Assembly (NCBI GenBank): GCA_025024175.1
Contig: QCXZ01000001.1
Location: 1,240,001 to 1,304,000 of the forward strand
DNA from: Rhyzopertha dominica
Lineage: Eukaryota > Arthropoda > Insecta > Coleoptera > Bostrichidae
Length of the DNA stretch: 64,000 bases
Direction: 5' to 3'
The notes beneath the pieces were generated by a model that was not told the DNA's origin, did not search any database, and saw only the letters and a list, made by a program, of their open reading frames with translations. Made by a program: the position numbers and the translations under genes. Position 1 is the stretch's first letter, and the number at the start of each line of letters is the position of its first letter. This document shows, piece after piece, positions 36,324-48,800 of the stretch.

Positions 36324-37426
36324 TTACAATAGATTCTCAAAATGTGCACCACCTCTTTCCATACAATAATACAGACGGTTCTCGAATTCCTGCTGCACTT
36401 TTCGGAAAGTTTTAGGTGGAATCCTCCTGCACTCGTTAATAATTCTTTCTCGCAGATCGTCCAGGCTAGTAGATTGTGTTTTGTAAACCACAGATTTTAA
36501 ATGACCCCATAGAAAGAAATCTAAAGCAGTCAAATCGGGTGATCGTGGCGGGCATTCAATTGTTCCACGCCTACCAATCCAGTGAAGAGGAAATCTATGA
36601 TTTAACCTATTTCGCACATTAATGGTNTAATGCGGTGGGGCTCCATCATGTTGGTAAAACAATTCGTATTCATCCAACATTGGATTTCCTTCAGGGTCAC
36701 GTTGGTTTTCTAATTGCTCTGTGATTAAAGGATCAATAACGTTATCAAGTAATTCTAAATACATTCCCCCATTTAGCGTCCCATCAATGTAAATTGGACC
36801 TACAATTGCGTTGCCAAGTATTCCAGCCCAGACGTTCAGCTTCTGAGGAACTTGTGTATGACCTTCTCGAAAAATATAAGGATTTTCGTCACTCCAGTAC
36901 CTGACGTTATGTTTATTTACAGAGCCGTTCAAAAAAATGTGCATTCATCACTGAAGCAGATATTTTTTATTAGATTTGGATTTACTATAATCTTTTCTGT
37001 CATAATTTCGCAAAATTGCAGTCTTCTATCGAAGTCATCTTCGCCGAGTTCCTGGAGAGTTTTCATCTTATAGGGATGAAATTTGTGCAGTTTTGTAACT
37101 TTCCTCACAGATGAATAAGAAAGTCCAGTGGTTGTAGAAATGTTACGCAAAGAGCTAGTTGGATCCATTGCAAAATGACCAAGTACTTCAAGCTGGGCCA
37201 TTTCATCAACGACTCTATTCCCTGCCCTTTTTTTGTTTACTACAGATCCAGTGTCTTGAAATTTCTGCACGAGATCGAGAATGTACCTAGCGTCAACATT
37301 TTTATCGGGGTGCCGTTCGTTAAACACCCTTGCTGACGCACGAGCACAGTTATGCTCAGCACCGTAAATAAAAATTATTTCTACCCTTTCGGCAGTTGAA
37401 TTAACCATTATCACTTGGACTCTCAC
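36324..37426 (-). pseudogene. transposase of the DD41D element, one frameshift
   Basis: The cut-and-paste transposase of an IS630/Tc1/mariner-type element, about 360 residues when both frames are followed. The likely start is the ATG of MVNSTAERVEIIFIYG at 37408. The N-terminal part carries the DNA-binding region (VFNERHPDKNVDARYILDLV; SLRNISTTTGLSYSSVRKV). Catalytic blocks: first Asp in ICFSDECTFF, second in YQHDGAPPH, third in PRSPDLTALDFFLWGHLK. The second and third Asp are separated by 41 residues, hence DD41D. The protein ends in GGAHFENLL and a TAA. The two halves are in different frames, joined at an A7 run on the plus strand (36931-36937), which looks like a one-base loss. An ambiguous base at 36627 falls just after the second Asp block. 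No other stop was seen. Confidence 0.9.
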
Positions 37427-37764
37427 TTTAAAATTTCACGCGATTTATAAAAAGGAATGTGAACAAAAAGATGGTCGTGCCAAAGAAGTAGCCAAAAAGT
37501 TGAAACAAAAAATTGGAAACACAAAGTAGATAATTATTTAGCCAATTCAGTATAAACTGTCGAGTTGCAATATCAAGTAATGTGGAAAGAAAATTTTAAG
37601 TATTTTTGGCATTTTGCTTAGGTGTAACAATTATTTTTTAACAAGTTTTTTTAGGCTTAAGTAAGGAAAATTTTTATTGTAACTGCAAGACAATAAATTT
37701 TGTTAAAAAAAAGTCCAAAATATTCCATTTTATAAGTCACTTGCTACAATGCACTTTTTGACCC

Positions 37765-38037
37765 ACTACCCCGTCAATGGGTAAAAAATAGTAAAACTAA
37801 TTACATGGCAAGACTCCTTGTGTAATAAGCTTTTAAATGATGTATCGTAAGATGGGTAGTTTCATTTAAAATTTTTGAAGGGGTATCTATCCCGCTAAGA
37901 GGGTAAGCGCTATCCATTACAAACTTATCTCAAAAGTTGTCCCCCTGCAAACAAAAGTTTACCTGTTTTTGCAAAATTTTAAATTTTTCCTCTATTTAAA
38001 GTTATTTAAGGTGTGAAGTTGTCAAAAAATCACCCTG
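37765..38037 (-). repeat. right long terminal inverted repeat of the DD41D transposon
   Basis: This is the partner of 35758-36010, read on the opposite strand. It lies upstream of the transposase start, so its inner part should contain the element promoter. Confidence 0.85.
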
Positions 38038-38039
38038 TA

Positions 38040-38689
38040 TATCGCTGTGTTCATGCAAGGACCCCCAAACATTAAAGATTCAAAGATGACTCACTTAACA
38101 TGGTTACGAGCCATTCGTTTCGTGCCACACAACAGTTTCTCGCTGCACAGAGGCGAACTTCAGAAAACGCATAAGAGATACGCTCATATGCGATAAATTT
38201 CAAGTTGCATTGGAAACTTCTATCCTGCCTCGCCAAAGGGTATGTTTCCCGATACTTGTTTTCTTTTCTTCGAAAGTCCGTGTTTAAATTTTTGAGTAGA
38301 TTCATACCCTAATGCCGTCCGGTAACGTTTGGAGCTCGAGGGCTCGGCGATTGATTTCCCGGAAAGTTCTAGACATGTTCTTCCTCGTGCGATCCAGGAA
38401 GGAAAACTTAACTGTTATATCACTTCAGCTACAGTTGCAACCTATACGACATGTGCCCCGTCAAATGAACTTCGTAATAAATGGAAAAAGTAATTCCGAA
38501 CTTTTGGTGTCATAATCCGCTGCCTGATTATGACTTCTGTAATTGGCATTTTGCACGACTCGGACATTTTCGCATATACCTATCTCGTCGCCTTCATTAT
38601 TTATTTTATATAAGTTCTTTTACCACTTCAAGTATTGCACTGAATGTACCAGCAGCATAGGTCAAATGTACGCTTTAAACTGAGCAAAT
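38040..38689. other. no gene recognised; GC-richer block
   Basis: The section 38060-38560 is GC-richer than its surroundings, with short frames on both strands and no recognisable domain. It could be noncoding conserved sequence. Confidence 0.25.
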
Positions 38690-39720
38690 GTCTTTATTTC
38701 TTTGAATAAATATGCTCTCGAACGCGTTGAGTTCCGTGTTGTTTGAAACCGATTTTAGCAGTGTTAGGTTTTTTGATGTTACAGGGTGTGCTGTGTCTTT
38801 AAATACGCTGGACGACACTTAACTTATCGAACCTCCCAAACCTGAAATGAGCAATACGCTCTTTAAATTTAATTACCACAGAGTGCCTAGTCTGCCCAAT
38901 ATTATTAAGATTACATTTACTACATTTTATTTCATAAAAGCCTTCTTCATCTACCTTATCTTTTGGCTTTCCTAATAGATTTTTAACCATTATTGGCGGT
39001 AAAAGCCAGTTTTAAATGAAATGGTTTTAGAATGTTATGCAATCCTTTCGTAAGTCTAAAGTCAAAAAGAATTTTAATAAATTTATGTTCTAAGGTAGGT
39101 GGAAAAGAATGTGGTGGCGTTAAAACACGTTTCACTTATGTTGAATTTTTCTAAGTAAGTTATTTACTATTTCGCTGGAGTGACCATTATGAATAGCAAC
39201 ATTCTTAATATATTTAAGTTCTCTTTCACAGTTATATGTTGGTGAGAATGTTTGGATTCATCTTTCCTGTATACGTCAAATTCTATTTCGTAGTTGTTTT
39301 TTTTTTTTTCAAAACATCATCCACGTATAGTAGCCATATCCATGGAAAATATTGGTTTTCGTTTTCAAGGTCGGTTTCAAAACTGCCCATAAATAAATTT
39401 GCCAAAACAGGGGGAAAATTCTATTTCCCATGGCAGTCCCTAAGTCCTGTGGAAACAATTATGGGACATGCATGAGGATGTCAATTTAATGTAGTCTTCA
39501 AATTTGATTTGTTCAATTAATAGCCAATAGCGCCCCAGATATTTTAACGTTACTTCTATGGGTACACTGGGAAATAAGGATGTTATATCAAAAGAAACGA
39601 GTAGCTCATCATCCTCAAGTTTAACATGAACATCGCGAAGTAAACAAAATATGAACCGAGTGCTTAGATTCTGTACTAAACGGTATGCATTATCTTTGTA
39701 CAATCAGTATCAGGTAAGAA
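38690..39720 (-). pseudogene. Penelope-like element relic (RT and GIY-YIG), second family member
   Basis: In minus-strand order: LLVSFDITSLFPSVPIEVTL (RT motif A, about 39545-39605); a motif B remnant GTAMGN followed by frame-shifted FANLF-like sequence (about 39375-39440); LLYVDDV (motif C, about 39310-39330); and the endonuclease start EEGFYEIKCSKCNLNNIGQT (about 38895-38955, with YIG changed to NIG). The usual C-terminal block LNAFESIFIQRNKDI (about 38695-38740) follows. It is older than the 18913-20245 copy and of a different subfamily, because the motif sequences differ clearly. Stops and shifts occur throughout. Confidence 0.8.
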
Positions 39721-40559
39721 TGAAATGTAATCCTGTATCCCAGCTGGTACATTAAACGAGTAATTAACCCTATAACACTGCTTTGTGTAGATTATTAAAA
39801 CACCTTTTCATAAAAAAATAACTCCTAGAATCTATAGAAATGTTTCGACGAAAGCATTAAGACTGTTTATACGTACTACTCTACATGGTTTATGCAGGAT
39901 AAAATCCGTATTTTTCATTATATCGATTTGAGATTTTTTTATCTGAGCGCTTAAATTATTTCTCTCGGGAGCTGTCATCATACTTTTTCGAAATTCACAC
40001 TGACTTTTGCCGAAAAAAATAACAAAAAATAAGACGAGAGCACCAGAGAAAATTTAATTTTGATACGCAAAACGATTGTTCTTTTCTTTATCGCAGCAAA
40101 AATAACGAATTTTTGTTGCATGAAATTTGAACAATTTTAGCACCGAGGGAGTTAACCTTTAATGCTTTGCGGGGCGGAGCTTCGCGGTCGTAAACTATAC
40201 AGATGTACCCCTCGTTGCAATCCTTTTATAATTTGCAGATGGATCATTGTGCTCGTAAATTATCTGTATTTATTGTCTCTTCTTAAAACTGTCACCACTT
40301 TTGTTTTTATCACTAGGGAAATCTTAAATGCTACTCGAAGGTTTTAGTTTTGAATACACACGCGGAATGAGTACTTTTGGGGGTTAAAACAGGAAAATTG
40401 CTATACATAGGTGTGTGAAATAAATTTCGCATCAATTGTGCAAAGGCAGAGAACAATCCCAGTGCATAACACAGATGCACAAAAAATTGGAAAGGCATAT
40501 CTACTTGAATGGAATCCGATATAATTGCTGAAAGTTTCAAAGTATTGATATGCACGGAC
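39721..40559. other. no gene recognised
   Basis: AT-rich up to about 40150, then a more balanced stretch without recognisable coding motif. Confidence 0.3.
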
Positions 40560-41590
40560 TGAAGTATGTAAAACTGGTAGGTGACAGCGGCAGACTTCTA
40601 ACCGCAAAACCTTACGGACCACAAAAACTAGTTCGCCAAATGCACAAACCATCTGCTGAGAAACTGTATCAGAATTGCATCAAACGGCAAAAAGAAGTCG
40701 TTTAAGTTCGACAAGAAAATAAGGTTTACCTGTGAAGCTGCGGAAAAGTTTGAAATCTAACATAGAGCGAATGAGAGGAGCAATAAAGAAAGCCCTAAAT
40801 TTCAGGAAAACAGAGGATGTTTCGTTTGATGAACAATTGGCAGGATTATCTAGAGACACTGAAAATTGCCCAAGGCATGTATTTGGTGATCATAAAAATT
40901 GTGAAAATTACTTCTGCACAGAACCAAAACCAAACGAAGAGAACTTCATTTCTGAGATGGAGGAATGTGGTTTGCTTGGCGATTAACTGACATGCTCTAA
41001 AAGATTAGTGCAAAATATTCATAACCTTTTATTAAACATGACTAGCAACGCAACAGAGACAAATAGTTCATCGAAAAATTGCCAAACGAACCCCCGGAAA
41101 ATTTACAAAAGAAGATATGAGCCGTATTCGTAAGCGGAAACGAGATAAAGCTTGTAGAAGACTTTTCGCAGATGACCACCCACAAAAAAAGGAAAGCAAG
41201 TCTGTTGGTCCCGATTCAGATCATGGCCAAGTCAACAGTGAATCTGGTGAAGAAGATGTCATCGATGATGACTATAAAGAGCAGCAAATGGGAGAACTGC
41301 TTTCAAAAATTTCAACAGGACTTGATGAAATAGAAAAAGATAGCATAGGTCAATCTGCTAATCTGAGGTGGTTCCAAGAACGATCATATAGATTAACTTC
41401 CAATGTTGGTCGTGTTGTATTTCGCCGGAATCCCAATACCTATGACATTCTTGCTAAAAGTTTTGTTCATTCTCTCTTCAATGGAGTGGGGCAGTGATAA
41501 TGAAGACTTGGCAAAAAAAAATTGAAGCTTTAACTGGATTTAAAATTAAGAACTGTGGTATTTGTACACTGTAATCACCAAAATATATTA
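40560..41590 (+). pseudogene. Mutator-like transposase with C-terminal YqaJ nuclease domain, relic
   Basis: Insect genomes contain proteins that join a Mutator-like transposase domain to a YqaJ (lambda-exonuclease-like) domain. Seen on the plus strand: KYVKLVGDSG (about 40563-40592), then ERMRGAIKKALNFRK and the knuckle CPRHVFGDHKNCENYFC (about 40867-40917). Then come MEECGLL and, after a stop, LLLNMTSNATETNSS, the place of the family's NN-AE-FNS motif. Next is RTPGKFTKEDMSRIRKRKRD, an acidic linker, and the YqaJ start SANLRWFQERSYRLTSNVGR (about 41357-41416). It continues, after a frame change, with KIEALTGFKIKNCGI up to about 41570. The N-terminal third and most of the YqaJ catalytic core are absent. 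Confidence 0.65.
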
Positions 41591-42079
41591 ATAGTAATTG
41601 TCATTTGTCTACGATACTTTACAGAAACAGAAGTATTTTTTGTAATGATTTTTAATTTAAATTTTATCCGGCTTCTCTCTTTATGTACATAAAAATCGGC
41701 GATTAGTTTTATTNATAGTAGAAATTCACGTTTCAGAGTTTTTCAAATATATTCACAAACAAAATCTAACTTGCTTGTATTTTATAATAAAACATACTAT
41801 TATTACGTACTTTACTTTGTTAAATTTTGATAGAAGTATTTATTCGTCAAAGAAGTTTCACTTGGGGGTAAAGGGTACAAGTCAGAGTTGTAAGAATGTA
41901 ATAAATTTACTTGGTGTAAAATTAATTACACGTAATTCAATTGAATTAAAAAAAAAATCACGAGAAAAAGTAACTTTTGCCCAAATGGTAAATTACCGTC
42001 CTCATAAACAGTTGGTCTGTGTGCAATATGCTGTCAATACTAGAGTGCAGACCAATAGTGCAGCTGCAATATTGTGACA
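41591..42079. other. no gene recognised
   Basis: AT-rich. It includes a 100-codon plus-strand open frame (41775-42077) with no recognisable domain and one ambiguous base at 41714. Confidence 0.3.
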
Positions 42080-42960
42080 GGCTTTGTTACGTCCACGTGG
42101 ACTAATTATGTTACCACCCTAAAAATTTTACTTGAATCGGTACGCTTATCGGAAACAGTCTACGCACGAGAGATTAATCTTCCACAAGAAACCCACATAG
42201 TGGCGCTCTATGCGCATTATGCTCGAATAATCCCTCTGTGCTCCCCCAAAAGCAAGCATCCTCGCTGCACAAGGGCACTTGTGCGGTAATCACAAAAACT
42301 GCGCACAATAACGAATTTGGAATAAAGCTGATACTTGTTGCATCCGAGCAAAAACCAAAATACACCGTGAAATACCCTCACTCGCTGCATGGAACGGCCT
42401 CGCTCGCTCTCCTTTTTCTTTTGTAGGAAAGCGAAAACAATGCTCCCTCGCGCCGAGTTTGAAGCTGTTGACGAGGAGGCGAACACAAGATTCAGTTTAA
42501 ACTCTTTTGTTGGCTCTCTCCTGTAGTTTATTTGAACTGATTAGCTTCCCGCCTTATGTCTACGCAGCATAGGGCTGTTTGTTCTGCCGCCTGCCAGCGA
42601 TGGCCATCTGGTCGGGCCAAGACTCCCCCTTGCTCTTGTAACTTGATTTGTCTGACCCTTACGCCACGGCCTGTTGTGTCTATCAGCAAACACATAATAA
42701 CGAAATACCAGCTAGATTTTATTGATGGCGGAATCCATCTCGTGTGGCAATTTGGAGAGTCTATTATATTTTATGTGGGCTATTCACTTAGGGGAACAAT
42801 CAACCCTCTTGGGTGAACGTGCGCTCGATTACTTTTCACGCTCTCTGTGGATCTCGTTCACTTACGGGAAATTTAAAATCGAACTGACAATTAGCTGCGG
42901 CATTTAATTAAACGACGCGAACAGCGTTTACGGTTCGTCATCGTGGTACTATTGTGGTCG
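42080..42960. promoter_or_regulatory. GC/CpG-rich island, second candidate promoter or enhancer region
   Basis: A repeat-free tract with many CpGs (ctcgctgcatggaacggcct near 42385, ctcgcgccgagtttg near 42450) and open frames on both strands without domains. On the minus strand a perfect GTAAGT donor follows TTTCCC near 42865. It could be an alternative mbl promoter or a host noncoding exon. The evidence is composition only. Confidence 0.22.
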
Positions 42961-45900
42961 TTGCGTGAACAACATATAATTTTATTCCGTTTACTAAGCG
43001 CAAATATAGCGCGGTTTGCTAACAGATATTACAGTTTAATAATGTACCATTAGGAATGAGCAAAGGGCAAAAACGACTCGCATGACTCGCCATGCAGTCC
43101 ACGTCTTGCAAACTCTTTGTCAAGCACTGGTGGGTATCAGTTATCTATATGCAAGACACAATTCAAAATACAAGTCAATATGCTGTGTTTCAAGGAAGAC
43201 ATTTCAAAAATTTTTTGAGAAAACGGAATCAATCTTTTAGGAATATTTTTTCATGTATTATGCTTTTCTTAACAAAATGCAAGGCAGCTACAAAAACAAG
43301 TAATATGCACTGTGAACGACGAGGATGTCATTCATTATATCTTGAGTGGTTTAGAAAGTTTTATAAACACAATTTTAATTTTAACGATGTACCATATGTT
43401 CAATACCTTGTAAACCCCAATCAACAGTATCAAAGTGATTATATGTCAGGCTGAAGACGTTAGAAAGGTGGAAAACGAATTTCTGCTTGTGATTCCTTAT
43501 TGAAATATAACAAAATCTATACATTTTTAAGTGGCTTATGAAAGGCGGTGAAAAGTTGGTTGTATGTGACAAATAATGATTCAAGTACGTAGATAACATA
43601 CTACAATTTATGTAGGTACATCCGAAGACGTTTATTATGAGCCGCGTTACCTGTAATTCAAACAATTATTCGATGAAATACAGTCGCCGGTATTAATGTA
43701 TTAATTAAAAAACCTTCATATGAGCCCGATATTAACAAATTGACAATTAAGAAAAAATAGTCCTGCCTTGATTCGAGTCAAAATAAGTAATATGAAGAGT
43801 TGTTTATGAACTTCTTTTGGCCTAAGTATTACTGGATGTATAATCGCATTCTGTATTTAATTTAATATAACAAATCTTCGGTATAATCATTGATGTAACT
43901 GATTTGCCGCGTGTTCGCTAATGCTGCAAGTAATCATAAAAGAATGGCCATCATGCTCGAATATCATACTGTTTTTATTTTGCCTGCATTATAAAAAGAA
44001 ATTGTGTTACAAATTGGAATAAAATATTTTCTTTCTGAAATTGGTATCGACGGTAATTTGCAGAGGTCAATATAAATTAAATTTGACATGGTACGCTTGC
44101 TGTTATGGAGATAAAGTTTTTGACACGCTTGCTCAACGTTATACTTATGCGTTTGATTCCGTTCTATGTTCAAAATAATAAAGAAATTAGCTCAGAAACT
44201 AGAAAAATGTAGCGGAGACTGTGACAAACTTTTAGAATAAATAATGTAGAAAGAGGAGTCAATCATTAATGAATCAATTACGTAGAGTAGCAAATACGAC
44301 CTGACCTGACCTGTCTGTCAGAAGTTTGTTATTTTTGTCACATGCCACATTGATAATGCATGAAGCGTTTAATTTCTGCATTTCTGTATATTGCTGGTTC
44401 CAAGGAAATGATTGCATGTTTAACCATGTCATAAATGGTATACCAAAAACAATCCCCATATTTTTCGCGCTACAATCGATTTTTTGCAAAGTAACCTAAA
44501 GACAAGTGGGTGCATTCAGATCTACAAATGTGTTAGCAAACATTGGTTTCAAGTAGGTATGAGAAAATGTATAGAATGTAAAAATATTTTGAAAAGTAAT
44601 CTGTAAAAAAATTGTTCTTTGTTGGTATTCCCGAAATTTTTCAATTGCTCTACGTACAATAAGAATAGATATCATTTGTTACAGAAAACCCCCGGCGGTC
44701 ATGGATGGAAAAACAAAGCATACTTGTTTCTGAAAGTTGCTGCTTTTGTGGCATTTTTTGTTCCTCTAGAAGAAACAAAATAACGTACTCTACAGTTGGA
44801 TGATGCTGACAAGACAGTGTAAGTTTATGTATACGTCCTGTTTACTGTTTTGCACACAGTGTATAAAGAATTAACTTCAGTACTAACCAAAAGCAATTCG
44901 GACGCAGTCAACATGAAACAGACTTGTACAGAATAAAGTACAATATATGTATTGTGAAGCCATATAAAAATTATGTAAGAAAAAATTGATGTCGAAAAGA
45001 CCGAGTGCTAGTGCACCATTATTTTGGCATCTGAACATAATTATAGATATCAAGGTAAGAAGGAAATATGTGAAATACTAAATATTATTAGACAGAGGTT
45101 CTGTCTTAAATAATAAGAGTGCATTTAGGCTTCTCCTCTTCCATAGTTATCTAAATTCGGTTATCGCAAGAGTCAAGGAATTCGAGTAAAATGTATTGTA
45201 TAAAATAATAATATACGAGTGCTTTTTTAACCAATACTCCTGCAGTAACTCCATAAAAAGAAAATGTCAAAACCAAACTTCTTCCATTAAGTACCGTATT
45301 AATTCTATTTAATTAATAATGGAACACTGTAGCAGCTTCTATCTTCTACTTGAAAAAAATACTGTAAAATACGATATGATAAACAAGCTACGACTTTATG
45401 GAGGTTGCAGATATTATGTCTCTTATTAAAGTTACCTTTCTCTCAATTCAAGGAAAGTGCAATTGAAAGTTACTAGCACTTACACGAAGAACACATATAT
45501 TGAGATATTGCAATTACGGGATTAACGGTGCCAAGGTTATAAACGCTGTACATACCTATAGTCAAAAAAGTACCACTCACTCAATCAATATTGATTCAAA
45601 GAACATTCCTCCTAAAAGTAATCTTGCAACTCTTGCAAGCGGCGCACTAACTAGTTTTTCTACACTTAGCACCCAGTTTGTACATCTGTCAACCGTATGC
45701 GAGGTAATTTGCACGAAAAAATATGAATCGCAAACAGTTGGGCATGTCGGTCTTGTCCTGTATTGCAGTTGCCGTACTGGCGCTTTTTGACGGGCCAATG
45801 CACCGAACGAAGGAGTGACTAGCTTATTCATAATGGCTCAACCCAAATGCTAAAGGTTGCTCTCCACCATGCAAGCTGGTTTCTTTGTTTAGTCGTCCGT

Positions 45901-48059
45901 GTTGCTATGCTGGATTGAATATAAATACATGACTCTGCACCGGGAACACAAGAAATAAGCGAACTCTCGGTGATGGATATTTGCGATTGTAAACAAAGAA
46001 GCAACGGACAATAATTATTAGCCAATCTGGTTAGGCCCATTTAAATGCATCTGCATCTAATGCCTGCTACAACTCATCTACCAAATTATGTGGAAACTAC
46101 GTCAAACAGAAATGAACTATAGTAGCCAGGCAACGAACGAAACGAAATTTATTGCAAATTATAACTGGTCTTACAAATCATTATGGATACCCCGGAGACT
46201 AATTTAACGCAATGGGAGAACAATAAATAATTTAATATGCACCATTTATAGTCATCTAAAACGGTACATATATACAATAACAACACCAGATATAGACATT
46301 CTAACAGGAGCGGTTATATTGCTATTACTATCTATCTCTCTTATCTTCTATGTATATTATGTATAGACTGCTCAAAATCTAATACTACTTCACTCGGACT
46401 TAAATCTCTGTCGATTTTACTAGGTTTTCTAACATTTTATGTACGTGTCTGACTATTTTTGTTTGGCGATAGATAAGGTATTATAAGTGGTCAAATTGAA
46501 GATTGTTGTTGTTATTTCGCAGAGATACTCTATTGCTTTTTTTGACAAGAATTGCCAAGGGTGTTCCTACCTAATATTAGTACTGAGTTATGGATCAAGA
46601 ACATTTCAACATGGTAAATGTTGAAATATCCCCTTGAAACCTCTGTATAAGATGCAAAGAGGGCGTTGAGAACAAAATCTGCTTATCAAAACAAAAATAC
46701 CCGACACTGTTTTTGACATGTACCGCGATACTTTTATCTTACATATTTCCGGCCTTTGCGCCATAACCGGCTAGACTTATCGAAGACTTTTGTGTACAGA
46801 TAATTATAATGAAGGCTTTCAAGCGTACAACTAACAGAAGAGTGACGTGTAAATTAAGGCGGTCGAACGGTTTCCGTGTTAAAAGAGAATATTAAATCAA
46901 CGCACATACGATACAGACGCTTCAACTGGCGGATTACGTTGAAAGTCGAACTACAGCTCCGATTACATGGTGGTATTTACATGACGATGGTATAGCTATC
47001 TGTTTCATACGGGCAAAATGAATTTGCTCGGGAGATTTTTGCTATAATTATAATTGAAATATTTATTAACAGCAAACAGTACATTTCATTTCAATCGGCT
47101 ATTGCGTTGCAAATATCTACTGCCGCTGATTATATGGTTATGCCATCTATCAGCTAATTGTAATTAAGCGTTCAAACTGCAAATGAGACTGAACTCACAT
47201 AATAACTGAAACAATCAGGTAGGATATAGATTTTGAACCTCCAGTACATGATAAAAAATCGCAGAAATTAATGTTGATGAAAACAAACTTCATGCCTATT
47301 TATTGTCCTATCTACTTTTGCCTCCATATATAATATTTGTTAACGCAACATATTAGGAAATGCCTATCATTCGAATAGAAATGTACATGAAGATAAATTA
47401 AATTGAATTAGCTAGAAGGAGAACAAACAAAATATAATAAGAGTTTTAGAAGAAACAAAGCTGTTCCAAAACTGGTGATGCTTATACATCATTGAATACT
47501 TAGCGCAATCAAGCGAGACTGAATTCAGTTCAAAATCTTTAGATTAGAAATACACCATCATTATTTTACACGGTCACATGATATCCATTCATTATAACGT
47601 TAGAGAATACACCGCAATATTTCCGTCACATTTGAGGTTGTATTGATTAACGTAGCACTACAAACCACAGGACAATATGTCACACAGCAATAGTAGAACA
47701 GGAAATGGGGCGGACTATGCCGGACGAAGTGGCATATTCTCACCTGAAACCATCGTCTAATGATCGGGGGAACACCCCCAAATGCAAATGACAGCTCGCA
47801 TGCCATATGCACGCTATACGCTTCCACCAGATTATTCTGAACAAGCTATTGGCAAGCTTGTTGTTTACGACCGTCAGTTTTAAGGAAGCAATAAAATAAC
47901 ATTACGAAAATAATGTAATCTAATCTAATTTTTCAAATATTTTGGGCTTCTTCTTGATTGTGCTAGTGTCTTCTTTTTAAAGTCCATTCAATTCAAAAAC
48001 TAGTAACGAAGTTAAATTAGGCCCTTCGCCAAAAAGACACCACGAAAAGCAAGATTAAT
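42961..48059. other. no gene recognised
   Basis: A long AT-rich tract. The 120-codon plus-strand frame at 43092-43454 and the 96-codon frame at 45500-45790 show no recognisable domain. GC-richer patches lie at about 45780-46080 and 46740-47010. No transposon motif could be read. Confidence 0.35.
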
Positions 48060-48800
48060 ATTAAATTTTGAAATTTATGTTCTATTGAAGGATGGTATGT
48101 GAATTTTCTAGAAAATATGGTTTCTTTTTCAGGACTAAGATGCAAATTTAATTTATATTTGTGTTTAGTGATCATTTGGTTTTTTTGTATCCATTTAAGT
48201 TGGCTAAATTATAAAAGTATGATAGTTATTAAATCTAGAAATGACAATTGGGAATCATTTTCTAGTTCAAAAGTGAAATTTATTAACTAATAAAATGAAT
48301 TTAATTTTTGTGTAAAATTATTAATATTAAATTTATTATCTATTATGGCAAAAACATCGTCTACATATCTATACTACAATATCATTTGTATTTTTTAAAT
48401 TATTTTCCAGGTAGCTTAAGAAGAGGTTAGTTTAGAAAAGTGACTAAGGGTTTCCAATCAAACTTTTTGATTAAATATAAATGTGTTTCGTTTGATGCAC
48501 AGTTTTTTTAACTTAACGTTAATGACTACTCTATCGAATTCATTTTGTTCAAGAAAAGCTTGGTACGCTATTGAACAATGATTCGACATCACAAGATTGT
48601 GATTACGTTTAATTTAATTTTTTTTTATTTATTTATTAAATCGACATTCATTATTTAGCGTTCGTTTCCTGAATTGATTAACCAACCACTTTGCTAATTG
48701 GTAACTTGTGACTATGAGGCGATATTTATTCCCTGGTATATGAATTTTTGGTAGAGCATAACTCTTTGATATCAACGAAAGTCATATTTAAGATTACTAT
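48060..48800 (-). pseudogene. Penelope-like element RT relic, strongly decayed
   Basis: It becomes visible only when all three minus frames are read together. ALPKIHIPGNKYRLIVTSYQ followed by LAKWLVNQF (about 48660-48755) is the RT0/RT1 block. LCIKRNTFIFNQK (about 48470-48510) precedes the catalytic blocks. RYVDDVFAIIDNKFNINNF (about 48310-48370) is motif C. INFTFELENDSQLSFLDL (about 48230-48285) is the block that follows it in Penelope RTs. Motif B is lost. Its motifs differ from those of the 18.9 kb and 38.7 kb copies. No endonuclease part was found to its left. Confidence 0.75.

Larger units (their letters stand above)
35758..38037 (-). mobile_element. DD41D Tc1/mariner-type transposon, almost complete (2280 bp)
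   Basis: Both ends begin cagggtgattttttg in inverted orientation and are flanked by TA on each side (35756-35757 and 38038-38039), the usual target duplication of this superfamily. The inverted repeats are long: similarity runs from 35758 to about 36010 and from 38037 back to about 37765, with scattered differences. Between them lies one transposase reading frame on the minus strand. The element looks recent apart from a frameshift. Confidence 0.92.

Noticed and set aside
43092..43454. 120-codon plus-strand frame
   Set aside because: No recognisable domain, no splice signals placed to make it an exon, and composition like the flanks.
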